64,000 nt of DNA from Lacibacter sp. H407 (GTDB lineage Bacteria > Bacteroidota > Bacteroidia > Chitinophagales > Chitinophagaceae), in contig NZ_JBBKTU010000002.1 of the NCBI RefSeq assembly GCF_037892605.1, forward strand, positions 1 through 64,000, given 5' to 3'. The notes under the pieces are model-generated. The model was not told the DNA's origin, searched no databases, and saw only the letters and a program-made list of their open reading frames with translations. Positions 26,693 through 34,940 of this stretch are shown here, piece after piece. The first letter of the stretch is position 1. Every line of letters starts with the position of its first letter. Position numbers and translations under genes: made by a program.

Positions 26693-28596
26693 AAAGGAAT
26701 TTCCATTTTTACTGTTGTTCCATTGTTATTGTAAATAGAAAAGTTTCCTCCTATACTTTCCATACGTCGCTGCATGTTTTTTAATCCATTGCCAAATTGA
26801 TTGAGTTGCTCCGTGTTAATTCCTTTGCCATTATCGCTGATCTCAATGATCATTTGATGATTGAACTGAATGCTGATGGTTACTTCTGTTGCGGCCGCAT
26901 GCTTCATTACGTTGTTGATCGATTCTTTCAATACAAGAAAAATATTTCTTCGTTTTACACCCGATATCATTGTATTGGGAACTTCAGAAGGAACATTGAT
27001 ATGATACTCCATATCGAAATTATCTAAGTATTCAGAGGCATATGAACGGATATAGGCTACAAGACTATTCACTGTATCATTACCAGGGTTCATACTCCAG
27101 ATGATCGCATTCATTTTGGTCATCAGTTCATTTGCGTTGTAGGATATGCGGGAAATTTCATCAATTGGTTGTGCTTTGGTTTTCTGCCGTGCAATTTCGC
27201 TCAGCAAACGAATGGCAGTAACACCGCTCCCTAACTCATCGTGCATATCAGCCGAAATTCTGCTTCGTTCATCCTGTTGGGCGCTCAATACAGCGATTTG
27301 TTTTTCGTATTCCTGTTTTTCCGCTTCTTGTTTAATGGCTTCATCCATCTTTACTTTTTCAATCAGTTCAATTTTGTTTTTATAAACAAGACCAAGCAGA
27401 AAGAATATGAGTTCAAGAAATATTCCCACTTCAAAGTACACCAGCGATTGACGGAACAAACCGGTAGCGGGTACAATGTTAGTTGTTGGCACAAGGATGA
27501 GGTATTGTGAGAAAGCGCCCATCAGCAGATTTGATACGTTGCCAGCCAACAGGTAATTCATCAGCCGGTTTCGTTTCACAATCCCCAGAATAATATACAT
27601 CAGACCTAGAAAAATGAGAAAAAATTTGCTGGCGTTTTCAACAAATGCGAGGTTGTTGTAAGGTGAATTTGTAAAGTAAAAAACCGAAAAAATGATAAGA
27701 AATACACCCAAAACTACTTCTGCAATAATGAACATTTTATTGAGTGTAGGAAATTTTTTAGGCGTATCAAGAAACATACGGGTAAAACCGATGTAGAAAA
27801 TATACCCCAGCATTTGCAAAAAATAATCGAGGTACTCTTCATTAAAAAAATTGAATGGTGTTGATCGTTTATAAAGTGCTGCCTTTAAAAACAACAAGAC
27901 TGCCATGCATAAAGCATAGATGGAATAGTAAAGAAAAGCCCGTTTGTAATTCTGTACATAGTTTGCAAGAGAGTACAGCAACATCATCAGTAAAAGGCCG
28001 CAAAGTACATAGGTAAATGTGTTTACGCCATACCAGTTGGTGTGAATATTATTTACATGGGCCTCAAAAAAGATTGGATTGATGAGGTAGGGATTAAGGG
28101 TAATGATATTGGTTTTTGCATAACGGCTCCGTACCAGTATCTGCATTTCCACTCCCGGTTGTATGGTGAAATAGCGGTAGGCATCTTCATTTTTATCAGG
28201 ATCAATTTGCTCTGGAATTTCTTTCCAGGGAAAATCATTATTTATTCTTGTAAAGAGTACACATTCTTTTGCATAGATACCTGGCGTGATAAAAAAATCA
28301 CGGGGTTTGTCTTCATCATTGTTGATCCAAAAAAGCAGGTACACTTTTGAATCGATCATCAGGTGTTTTTTTGGGGGTTTTATATGCTTTTCGTTGAGGT
28401 GAAGAAACCTGATTCCCCGTAATGTCTGGATATCGGTATTGTTATTTGTGTCAATAAAGACATGCATATTTTTCGGTAAAAAATGCAGGTTCTTTACCGT
28501 TGATGTATAAATCACCGACAGGCTGGTATCCTCATGAGCCCTGGCCGTGGAAAACAGCAAGAGGAACAGAATAATGGGCAGGCAGTATTTTTTCAT
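26689..28596 (-). CDS. 7TMR-DISM sensor histidine kinase, orphan
   Basis: 635 residues from ATG 28596 (signal MKKYCLPIILFLLLFSTARA); an ATG at 28617 adds seven residues. Domains: an extracytoplasmic beta-rich sensor (~25-180) of DISM type, seven transmembrane segments (~190-400), a short coiled coil, a HisKA_3-type dimerisation helix DERSRISADMHDELGSGVTA with the phospho-acceptor His at residue 452, and an HATPase domain with ESINNVMKHA (N box), EISDNGKGIN (G1) and FGNGLKNMQRRM (G2). Kinases of this type phosphorylate LuxR/NarL-type regulators. No regulator gene is adjacent. Its 5' end is 96 bases from the divergent ftsK start. Confidence 0.88.
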   Translation of the reverse strand: MKKYCLPIILFLLLFSTARAHEDTSLSVIYTSTVKNLHFLPKNMHVFIDTNNNTDIQTLRGIRFLHLNEKHIKPPKKHLMIDSKVYLLFWINNDEDKPRDFFITPGIYAKECVLFTRINNDFPWKEIPEQIDPDKNEDAYRYFTIQPGVEMQILVRSRYAKTNIITLNPYLINPIFFEAHVNNIHTNWYGVNTFTYVLCGLLLMMLLYSLANYVQNYKRAFLYYSIYALCMAVLLFLKAALYKRSTPFNFFNEEYLDYFLQMLGYIFYIGFTRMFLDTPKKFPTLNKMFIIAEVVLGVFLIIFSVFYFTNSPYNNLAFVENASKFFLIFLGLMYIILGIVKRNRLMNYLLAGNVSNLLMGAFSQYLILVPTTNIVPATGLFRQSLVYFEVGIFLELIFFLLGLVYKNKIELIEKVKMDEAIKQEAEKQEYEKQIAVLSAQQDERSRISADMHDELGSGVTAIRLLSEIARQKTKAQPIDEISRISYNANELMTKMNAIIWSMNPGNDTVNSLVAYIRSYASEYLDNFDMEYHINVPSEVPNTMISGVKRRNIFLVLKESINNVMKHAAATEVTISIQFNHQMIIEISDNGKGINTEQLNQFGNGLKNMQRRMESIGGNFSIYNNNGTTVKMEIPF

Positions 28597-28657
28597 GAAG
28601 CAGAAGTTCCGCATCAAGATAAAAATTTTTTTGAGGAAACTGCTTTTCTTTTACCGG

Positions 28658-28687
28658 TTGTTAGGATGTTCCCATTCTTTATCTTTG
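28658..28687 (+). promoter_or_regulatory. Promoter of ftsK, giving a (near) leaderless mRNA
   Basis: TTG at 28658-28660 and TATCTTTG at 28680-28687 with a 19-base spacer. The ATG at 28693 is only five bases past the -7 element, about where transcription should start. Confidence 0.8.
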
Positions 28688-28692
28688 TTCGT

Positions 28693-31209
28693 ATGGCTGG
28701 AAACCGCTCGAAGGAAAAGAAGAAAAAGGGTAACCCTGAACAACTGAAGCAGGAAAAGGAGGAGCAGGTAACGATGAAGGAACTGGTGAAGGATGAACGA
28801 ACGCATAAGATCACCGGCATTGCTTTCCTGATCACTTCGCTTGTATTGTTCATTGCATTTACTTCCTACCTGTTTACCTGGAAAGAAGATCAGGATAAAG
28901 TGTTGCGCTATGCAACCGGGGTATTATTCAATGAAGAAATGCAGGTAAATAATTTGCTTGGTCGTTTTGGTGCATGGATATCGCACCTGTTTTTTTATAA
29001 AGGCTTTGGTGTTGCATCTTACCTCGTTTGCACATTCTTTTTTATTGTAGGCGCTAACTTCCTTTTTGGAAAGAAGTTGTTTTCTATGGCCCGTAATCTC
29101 AAATATGTATTGGTAGGGTTGTTGGTTCTTCCGGTTTTCTTTTCCTTTTTTATGCAGGGATTTGGCTTTCCGTGGGGTGGTGCTTTTGGTAATTATGCTT
29201 CCGGTTGGTTAAGTGGATTTGTTGGTACAACTGGTACCGGACTTATCCTTTCTTTAGCGGCTGTTTCTTATTTCATCTGGCGCTTCAATCCTGTATTTAA
29301 TCTGCCTGCTAAGAAACAAAAACAACCTGTTGTTGATCCGCTTCCTGAAGAAATAACCCAGCCTTTGGTGATCGATCTGGTTGAAGATAAACAAGCAAAT
29401 AATCAGCTTAAAAAAGAATCGGCTTTTACAGCACCAACGTTTCCTGAAGATGATGCAAATCCTTTACACGAATTTTCGGTGATTGAAAAGGAAGAGTTAG
29501 CAAAGGAGCAAATAAATGTGTATGCACCTCCGGTTGCAGATGAACCAAAAGTAGAAATGGAGATTCCGGTTATTGAGAAGCCGAGAAAATCTGCTAAAGA
29601 TGAATTAGCAGAAAGTGATTTGGCGCTGGAGATAAAAAATGCTGAGCCGGAAGAAGAAGAAGACGAGGAAACGCCTTCAGAAAAAAAGGTGGTTGAAAAC
29701 CTGCCTCCGTATGATCCGTTTCTTGATCTGAAAGATTATAAGTTTCCATCGTTGAATTTATTGGAGAATCACGGTAGCGAAAAAATTGTGCAAGATCCGC
29801 ATGAATTGGAGAACTACAAGAACCAGATCATTAATACGCTTCGCAACTACGATATTGAAATTCAAAAAATATTTGCAACCGTTGGTCCTACAGTTACATT
29901 GTATGAAATTGTACCGGCAGCTGGTGTGCGGATATCACGTATTAAAAATCTGGAAGATGATATTGCATTAAGTCTTGCTGCATTGGGCATACGTATCATT
30001 GCACCAATCCCCGGTAAAGGAACAATTGGTATTGAAGTGCCGAATGTAAAGAAGACAGTGGTGAGTATGAAAACATTGTTAGCGTCTGAAAAATTTCAGC
30101 ATAACAATTTTGGGTTGCCTATTGCTATTGGTAAAAAGATCGACAATGAAAATTTCATTGTTGACTTAACCACCATGCCGCACTTGCTAATGGCGGGTGC
30201 AACGGGTCAAGGTAAATCGGTTGGATTAAATGCTATTCTTGTTTCCTTGTTGTACAAAAAGCATCCATCACAATTGAAATTGGTGTTGGTTGATCCTAAG
30301 AAAGTGGAGTTGAGTTTGTATCGTCACATTGAAAAACATTTTCTTGCGAAACTCCCAGGCGAAGAAGAAGCGATCATTACAGATACTAAGAAAGTAATCA
30401 ATACATTGAATGCATTGTGTATTGAAATGGATAACCGTTACGACCTGTTAAAAGAAGCGGGTTGCCGTAATTTACGTGAATACAATGAAAAGTTTGTAGC
30501 ACGTAAACTCAATCCCCAAAAAGGTCATCAATACCTGCCGTTTATTGTATTGGTTGTGGATGAATTTGCCGACCTGATCATGACGGCTGGTAAAGAAGTT
30601 GAAATGCCGATTGCCCGTTTGGCACAGTTGGCCCGTGCTGTTGGTATTCACCTGATCATTGCCACACAACGCCCTTCTGTAAATATTATCACCGGAACCA
30701 TCAAAGCCAACTTCCCAGCAAGGATTGCGTTTAAGGTATCGTCTAAAGTCGATAGTCGTACCATTCTTGATACGGGTGGTGCAGAGCAGTTGATTGGTAA
30801 AGGAGACATGCTCATCAGTTATAATGGAGAGCTTACCCGTTTGCAATGTGCGTTTGTTGATACACCTGAGGTCGATGATATCGTTTCTTTTATCAGCAAG
30901 CAACGTGGTTATCCGCAGGCGTTCCTCCTGCCGGAGTATATTGATGAGAAGGAGCTGGAGAGTAAAGATTTTGACCTGAGCGACCGTGATCCGTTATTTG
31001 AAGATGCGGCACGATTGATCGTACAGAATCAGGTTGGTTCTACCTCATTGCTCCAACGCCGTATGAAGCTGGGTTACAACAGGGCAGGGCGTTTAATGGA
31101 TCAGTTGGAGGCTGCCGGTATAGTTGGTGGAAGCCAGGGAAGCAAAGCAAGAGATGTGCTTATTAAAACCGAAGCTGAGCTCGATCAGCACCTTGAAATG
31201 ATGGGATAA
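28693..31209 (+). CDS. ftsK: DNA translocase FtsK/SpoIIIE family
   Basis: 838 residues from ATG 28693. An upstream extension in frame to 28534 overlaps the sensor kinase and the promoter and is rejected. Domains: basic N-terminus, four membrane segments (~35-190), an acidic Pro/Glu-rich linker (~210-350), and the motor with Walker A GATGQGKS at 502-509, LVDPKKVELSLY and Walker B LVVDEFADLI. A gamma winged helix (~770-838, DPLFEDAARLIV..LQRRMKLGYNRAGRLMDQLE) reads orienting DNA sites. It couples chromosome dimer resolution to division. The lolA-like gene follows after 212 bases. Confidence 0.96.
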   Translation: MAGNRSKEKKKKGNPEQLKQEKEEQVTMKELVKDERTHKITGIAFLITSLVLFIAFTSYLFTWKEDQDKVLRYATGVLFNEEMQVNNLLGRFGAWISHLFFYKGFGVASYLVCTFFFIVGANFLFGKKLFSMARNLKYVLVGLLVLPVFFSFFMQGFGFPWGGAFGNYASGWLSGFVGTTGTGLILSLAAVSYFIWRFNPVFNLPAKKQKQPVVDPLPEEITQPLVIDLVEDKQANNQLKKESAFTAPTFPEDDANPLHEFSVIEKEELAKEQINVYAPPVADEPKVEMEIPVIEKPRKSAKDELAESDLALEIKNAEPEEEEDEETPSEKKVVENLPPYDPFLDLKDYKFPSLNLLENHGSEKIVQDPHELENYKNQIINTLRNYDIEIQKIFATVGPTVTLYEIVPAAGVRISRIKNLEDDIALSLAALGIRIIAPIPGKGTIGIEVPNVKKTVVSMKTLLASEKFQHNNFGLPIAIGKKIDNENFIVDLTTMPHLLMAGATGQGKSVGLNAILVSLLYKKHPSQLKLVLVDPKKVELSLYRHIEKHFLAKLPGEEEAIITDTKKVINTLNALCIEMDNRYDLLKEAGCRNLREYNEKFVARKLNPQKGHQYLPFIVLVVDEFADLIMTAGKEVEMPIARLAQLARAVGIHLIIATQRPSVNIITGTIKANFPARIAFKVSSKVDSRTILDTGGAEQLIGKGDMLISYNGELTRLQCAFVDTPEVDDIVSFISKQRGYPQAFLLPEYIDEKELESKDFDLSDRDPLFEDAARLIVQNQVGSTSLLQRRMKLGYNRAGRLMDQLEAAGIVGGSQGSKARDVLIKTEAELDQHLEMMG

Positions 31210-31262
31210 GCTGTTAAAGTTTGGCGAATGCATACTGCTTACCCAATTACAGGACAGATGCC

Positions 31263-31284
31263 TATCTTTGCGGCCCTACATTTG
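31263..31284 (+). promoter_or_regulatory. Two tandem -7-like boxes before the lolA-like gene
   Basis: TATCTTTG (31263-31270) and TACATTTG (31277-31284) both match TAnnTTTG, but neither has a TTG at the 19-base distance. If used, the leader to 31422 would be about 135-150 bases long, unusual for this window. Confidence 0.4.
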
Positions 31285-31421
31285 TTTAGTTCGGGGCAAA
31301 GCAAAATCTTAAGTTATTACGTTGCAACCTATCATCTTCATTTGCTATCTCAACTATCAGAAAGCCGGTGATGCAGAAAAAATCACTAACAATATTAACA
31401 AGTTAAACGAAAACCGATCGA

Positions 31422-32087
31422 ATGAAACCAGTTTTATTAATTGTTGCCATCGTTCTCACAAGCATGTCCGGTATGGGGCAAACTTCCAATATGGGTAAAA
31501 GCGACCCTGAGGCAAAGAAAGTATTGGATGCTGTAAGTGCAAAATTCAAAACGTTTAAAGCTGTACAAGCTTTGTTCTCGTTTAAAAATGAAGACGCAAA
31601 AGGGAAAGTATTAGGTATTAAAAAAGGTACAGTTTACACAAAAGGAACTAAGTATCGTGTAACCATTACAGGCGCACAGGATATATTTTGCGATGGTGTG
31701 AATATCTGGACATACGATAAATCAGTAAATGAAGTAACGATCTCTAAATACGATCAGTCGCAAAGTTCGATCACACCACAAAAGATTTTTACCAATTTTT
31801 ATGATAAAGATTTTCTTTATAAGTTGAATGGTGATAAGAAAGAAGCAGGAAAAACATTACAGGAAATTGAGTTAACACCTTTCGATAAAACAAAGTCGTT
31901 TTTTAAAGTAATTGTTTGGGTTGATAAGGCTGCCAAAACAATTTACAGTATGAAGGTGTTGGAGAAAAGCGGTAATAAATACACATACACCGTTTCTTCA
32001 CTCAATGGAAAAGCTGCAATAGCCGATGCTCAATTTGCATTCGACAAAGCAAAATATCCGGGTGTTGAAGTAGTTGATCTTCGATAA
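31422..32087 (+). CDS. LolA-like outer-membrane lipoprotein carrier
   Basis: 221 residues. Sec signal MKPVLLIVAIVLTSMSGMGQ, then the LolA fold: VLDAVSAKFKTFKAVQALFSF, GTVYTKGTKYRVTI, FCDGVNIWTYDKSVNEVTIS. LolA carries lipoproteins across the periplasm; several lipoproteins are encoded in this window. A LolA gene next to ftsK is a common order in Bacteroidota. A strong terminator follows. Confidence 0.88.
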   Translation: MKPVLLIVAIVLTSMSGMGQTSNMGKSDPEAKKVLDAVSAKFKTFKAVQALFSFKNEDAKGKVLGIKKGTVYTKGTKYRVTITGAQDIFCDGVNIWTYDKSVNEVTISKYDQSQSSITPQKIFTNFYDKDFLYKLNGDKKEAGKTLQEIELTPFDKTKSFFKVIVWVDKAAKTIYSMKVLEKSGNKYTYTVSSLNGKAAIADAQFAFDKAKYPGVEVVDLR

Positions 32088-32106
32088 AAAAACTTGATTT
32101 ATAAAC

Positions 32107-32139
32107 AAAAGAGCCGCAACTATTGTTGCGGCTCTTTTT
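32107..32139 (+). terminator. Bidirectional intrinsic terminator
   Basis: Stem AAAAGAGCCGCAAC/GTTGCGGCTCTTTT (32107-32120, 32125-32138), TATT loop, with T-runs on both strands. It serves the lolA-like gene and the convergent surface-protein gene ending at 32159. Confidence 0.93.
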
Positions 32140-32158
32140 ATTTTTCAGGAGCTGTTTG

Positions 32159-34630
32159 TTATCTGATCAGGATAAAGCTGCCCTTTGTTGTTACGGGAAT
32201 ATTATCTTTTATGTATTTACAGAAGTATACAAATGTGCCGGGATCTTGTGGCTTGCCTTTTACTTCACCATTCCATCCTTGTCGGAAATCAGTAGATGAA
32301 TAAACCATCTGTCCCCATCGGTTATAAACCGAAAGCGAGTAGTCTTGCAAATTAAATGCATTCAAAATTTTAAACTGATCGTTTCTGCCATCACCATTTG
32401 GTGTAAATGCATTGGGGAAGAGAATGACACAGTCTACACTTCGGATCATCACTTCATCGGATGCAGAACCACAGGCATTGGTTACAGTTACTGAATAAGT
32501 ACCTGTTTGGTTTACAACCAATCGATCATTGGTTGAATTATCCTGCCATAAATAGGCGGAAAATAATCCCGGATATAGTTCTAAGGTATCACCTGTGCAC
32601 AATTCCTTGTTGGGTCCAAGATTCGGACGAGGTTGAGTATCTACATTTAACACCAACGTTCGGATACTGTCACAACCATTTGCTGCAACCAATGTATCAA
32701 CATATGTGCCTGCAATGGAATAGCCAAGATATGTTTGACCTTGACAAATTGTTTCAACTAAAGTTGTTCTGGAACTTGGCAATACAGTTAGGTTTAATGT
32801 CCGTATGCTATCGCAACCATTTGCTGCAACCAAGGTGTCAATGTAAGTCCCGGTTTGGTTGTAGCCAAGGAAGCTATCGCCTTCACAAATTGTTTCAGTA
32901 ATTGTAAGAACAGATTTTGGAAGCACCGTAAGCGTTAGTGTTCGGATACTATCGCAACCAAGTGCTGTTCTTAATGTATCGATGTATACGCCCGTTGTGG
33001 TATAACCCTCCAGTGTATCGCCTTCGCAAATTGTTTGGCTTACAGCCGAAGTTTTACTGCCACCAATTCCAATTGTGACAGAATCAAGCTGGTTGCCGCA
33101 ACCAGGCAGCGATACGGTCAAATAATATTTACCTGCACTCAAAACAGATGCGTTTGTAATAACAGGGTTTTGTTGGTTGCTGATGAAATTATTTGGTCCC
33201 GCCCATTGGTAAGTTGCGGTAAGCAATGTGTCAGCAAACAGTTCAATCCTTCCACCATCACAAATAAGTGGAGTCTTTGTACTTGCATTCGCATAGTTGT
33301 TATTAAAGCTGCTGAAGAAACCAAATGCAGTTCCTTCTCTGTCATTTCCGATCAGTACACCTAAGTGAAAGAACGTACGGGAGTTTGTGATTGTAACAGG
33401 GGCGTTTAATGCTGAAATCGAATTCGATAATAAGATGCTTGCTGACAGCCATTGATTTGCCGAGCCAGGTACGGGGGTAAAATTTGTTGCAGTAATAACA
33501 CTGCTGCTACCATTCACTTTAAAGAAAGATTCGCCTCCGGCTCTCACCAATACATTTAGATAATTTGCACGACTGCTGCTTCTGGTATATGTTGCAGCCA
33601 AACTACCGGTACATTTTACTGGTGGCAATATAGCACCTCCTAATTCACAGCCAATACCGGAGATCTGATACACATAAACCGGATTTGAAGCCACAATATA
33701 TGTTGATGAATTAGAAAGATTTGCCTGAAATGACTGCCCTGCATTTATAGTAGCAACTACAATCCCATCTTGCGATACTGTTGTAGCATTGGTAGTTGCA
33801 GTAATATAGATTTTTTCCTGCGTGCCTAATAAATAACCTTTTGTCGCAACATATTCCGTGCCTATGATATTGGTAGGAATGGTTTGATCACCAATCAAAT
33901 CAGCACAGGCATAACCAGGTGATGTTGCCAGATCATCAGCTAACGTTATGGCTATCGGTTTGGTTGATGTAACTCTGGAACCTCCTAAATGCTCCGCTGC
34001 TGCCTGTGAAGTAGCAATGGCTGCATATGTTTGACCTCGGTTAAGTGTGATCGTAAATGGTACACCTGCAGCATGCCCAACAATATTTTTTGAAGGTGTA
34101 ATAGTTACTGATGTATTATCATCCGATGCAACAATATTGAATGAAGAGTAAGGTAAGGGGTTATGTGTTGACGTGTTTGGTCCTGCATTCTGCGATGAGA
34201 TAAAGAAATCATTCCCCAACGCATTCTTTCCCTTCAATACAAATAACTCAGGATTACGACTCGTGTGGTTCACTTCGTAATAAACGGATATCTGTGCTGT
34301 AGAAACAATTCGTATCCCTTTATTCTGCACTGCATTACCAGGTCCGCATTCAATTGAACCTAACCATGCTGTTAAATCGATGGATGCACTCGAGTTAGCT
34401 GGCAGATTAATTACTTGTGTGGGCAGTCCTCCTGCGGCAGGTTGAGAAATTGTTATGGTGCCAGCTTCTTTGAAAGACGCAATACGCAAGAAAGCAGGCT
34501 GGTCAAGACCGGTGCTTGATGAAATGTCCGGTGCAGCAAACCAAAATTCAGTATCAATCTGTGCAAAGGTGCTGAGAGTTGAAAGCAGAAAGCAGGTTAG
34601 TATTAAATAGGTTTTACTTATCCAATTCAT
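32159..34630 (-). CDS. Surface protein with IgGFc-binding-like N-terminus, three 47-residue repeats and CHU_C sorting domain
   Basis: 823 residues from ATG 34630 (signal MNWISKTYLILTCFLLSTLSTFAQ); a frame to 34678 adds 16 non-signal residues. The N-terminal ~350 residues (TEFWFAAPDISSST, TPSKNIVGHAAGVPFTITLNRGQTYA) resemble the IgGFc-binding-protein N-terminal domain found in Bacteroidota. A second domain precedes three tandem repeats of 47 residues with ICEGD..LGY...G.Y.DTL...GCDSIRTL. The C-terminal ~85 residues (FPNAFTPNGDGRND, YNRWGQMVY) are the gliding-type CHU_C domain, a T9SS type B signal. Likely displayed on or released from the cell surface. Confidence 0.88.
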   Translation of the reverse strand: MNWISKTYLILTCFLLSTLSTFAQIDTEFWFAAPDISSSTGLDQPAFLRIASFKEAGTITISQPAAGGLPTQVINLPANSSASIDLTAWLGSIECGPGNAVQNKGIRIVSTAQISVYYEVNHTSRNPELFVLKGKNALGNDFFISSQNAGPNTSTHNPLPYSSFNIVASDDNTSVTITPSKNIVGHAAGVPFTITLNRGQTYAAIATSQAAAEHLGGSRVTSTKPIAITLADDLATSPGYACADLIGDQTIPTNIIGTEYVATKGYLLGTQEKIYITATTNATTVSQDGIVVATINAGQSFQANLSNSSTYIVASNPVYVYQISGIGCELGGAILPPVKCTGSLAATYTRSSSRANYLNVLVRAGGESFFKVNGSSSVITATNFTPVPGSANQWLSASILLSNSISALNAPVTITNSRTFFHLGVLIGNDREGTAFGFFSSFNNNYANASTKTPLICDGGRIELFADTLLTATYQWAGPNNFISNQQNPVITNASVLSAGKYYLTVSLPGCGNQLDSVTIGIGGSKTSAVSQTICEGDTLEGYTTTGVYIDTLRTALGCDSIRTLTLTVLPKSVLTITETICEGDSFLGYNQTGTYIDTLVAANGCDSIRTLNLTVLPSSRTTLVETICQGQTYLGYSIAGTYVDTLVAANGCDSIRTLVLNVDTQPRPNLGPNKELCTGDTLELYPGLFSAYLWQDNSTNDRLVVNQTGTYSVTVTNACGSASDEVMIRSVDCVILFPNAFTPNGDGRNDQFKILNAFNLQDYSLSVYNRWGQMVYSSTDFRQGWNGEVKGKPQDPGTFVYFCKYIKDNIPVTTKGSFILIR
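32618..33040 (-). repeat. Three 141-base in-frame tandem repeats
   Basis: Each unit encodes 47 residues (ETICEGD..LGY..TGTY.DTL.AANGCDSIRTL.LTV). Copies two and three share the block DTLVAANGCDSIRTL exactly at protein level, indicating recent duplication or conversion. Confidence 0.85.
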
Positions 34631-34900
34631 GTGGTTGTTTTTGGATCGAATAGAATATTGGTTTATGTCGTTTGTCAACAGGGTACGTTCCGGTTAACAG
34701 CTCGAAAATAAAGAAGAGAAACGAAAAATACAACCCAATCGTATATAGTAGTAGGGAACAATTAGGAGATATGAGGGAAACCCATAGGAATTACCGTAAT
34801 TTCTGCATGAGAGTTCATTCGAAAATTAGAAAAGGCCTTATCTAAGTTAAGCAGTTGATCTGCCTTGTGTATTGTAATATTGAACTAATTCCTGTTATAT
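34631..34900. other. Spacer upstream of the surface-protein gene
   Basis: About 270 bases without a gene. It is AT-rich and should hold the minus-strand promoter of the 32159-34630 gene; I see TATTTTTC-like sequence on that strand near 34720 but no proper -33 partner. Nothing else is supported. Confidence 0.4.
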
Positions 34901-34936
34901 AAATGAAAAAGCCCGCAGTGGCGGGCTTTTTCATTT
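34901..34936 (-). terminator. Intrinsic terminator of the oxoamine-synthase gene
   Basis: Long symmetric stem AAATGAAAAAGCCCGC/GCGGGCTTTTTCATTT (34901-34916, 34921-34936) with a four-base loop. It is five bases beyond the stop at 34941 and has T-runs on both strands. Confidence 0.93.
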
Positions 34937-34940
34937 AAGT

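Noticed and set aside
28534-28692. N-terminal extension of FtsK by 53 residues
   Set aside because: It overlaps the divergent kinase gene and the ftsK promoter, and adds no FtsK-like sequence.
31320-31440. Possible remnant of a coding gene upstream of the lolA-like gene (frame reading NYQKAGDAEKITNNIN)
   Set aside because: The frame lacks a start and runs into lolA in another frame; the TPR-like look is too short to support.
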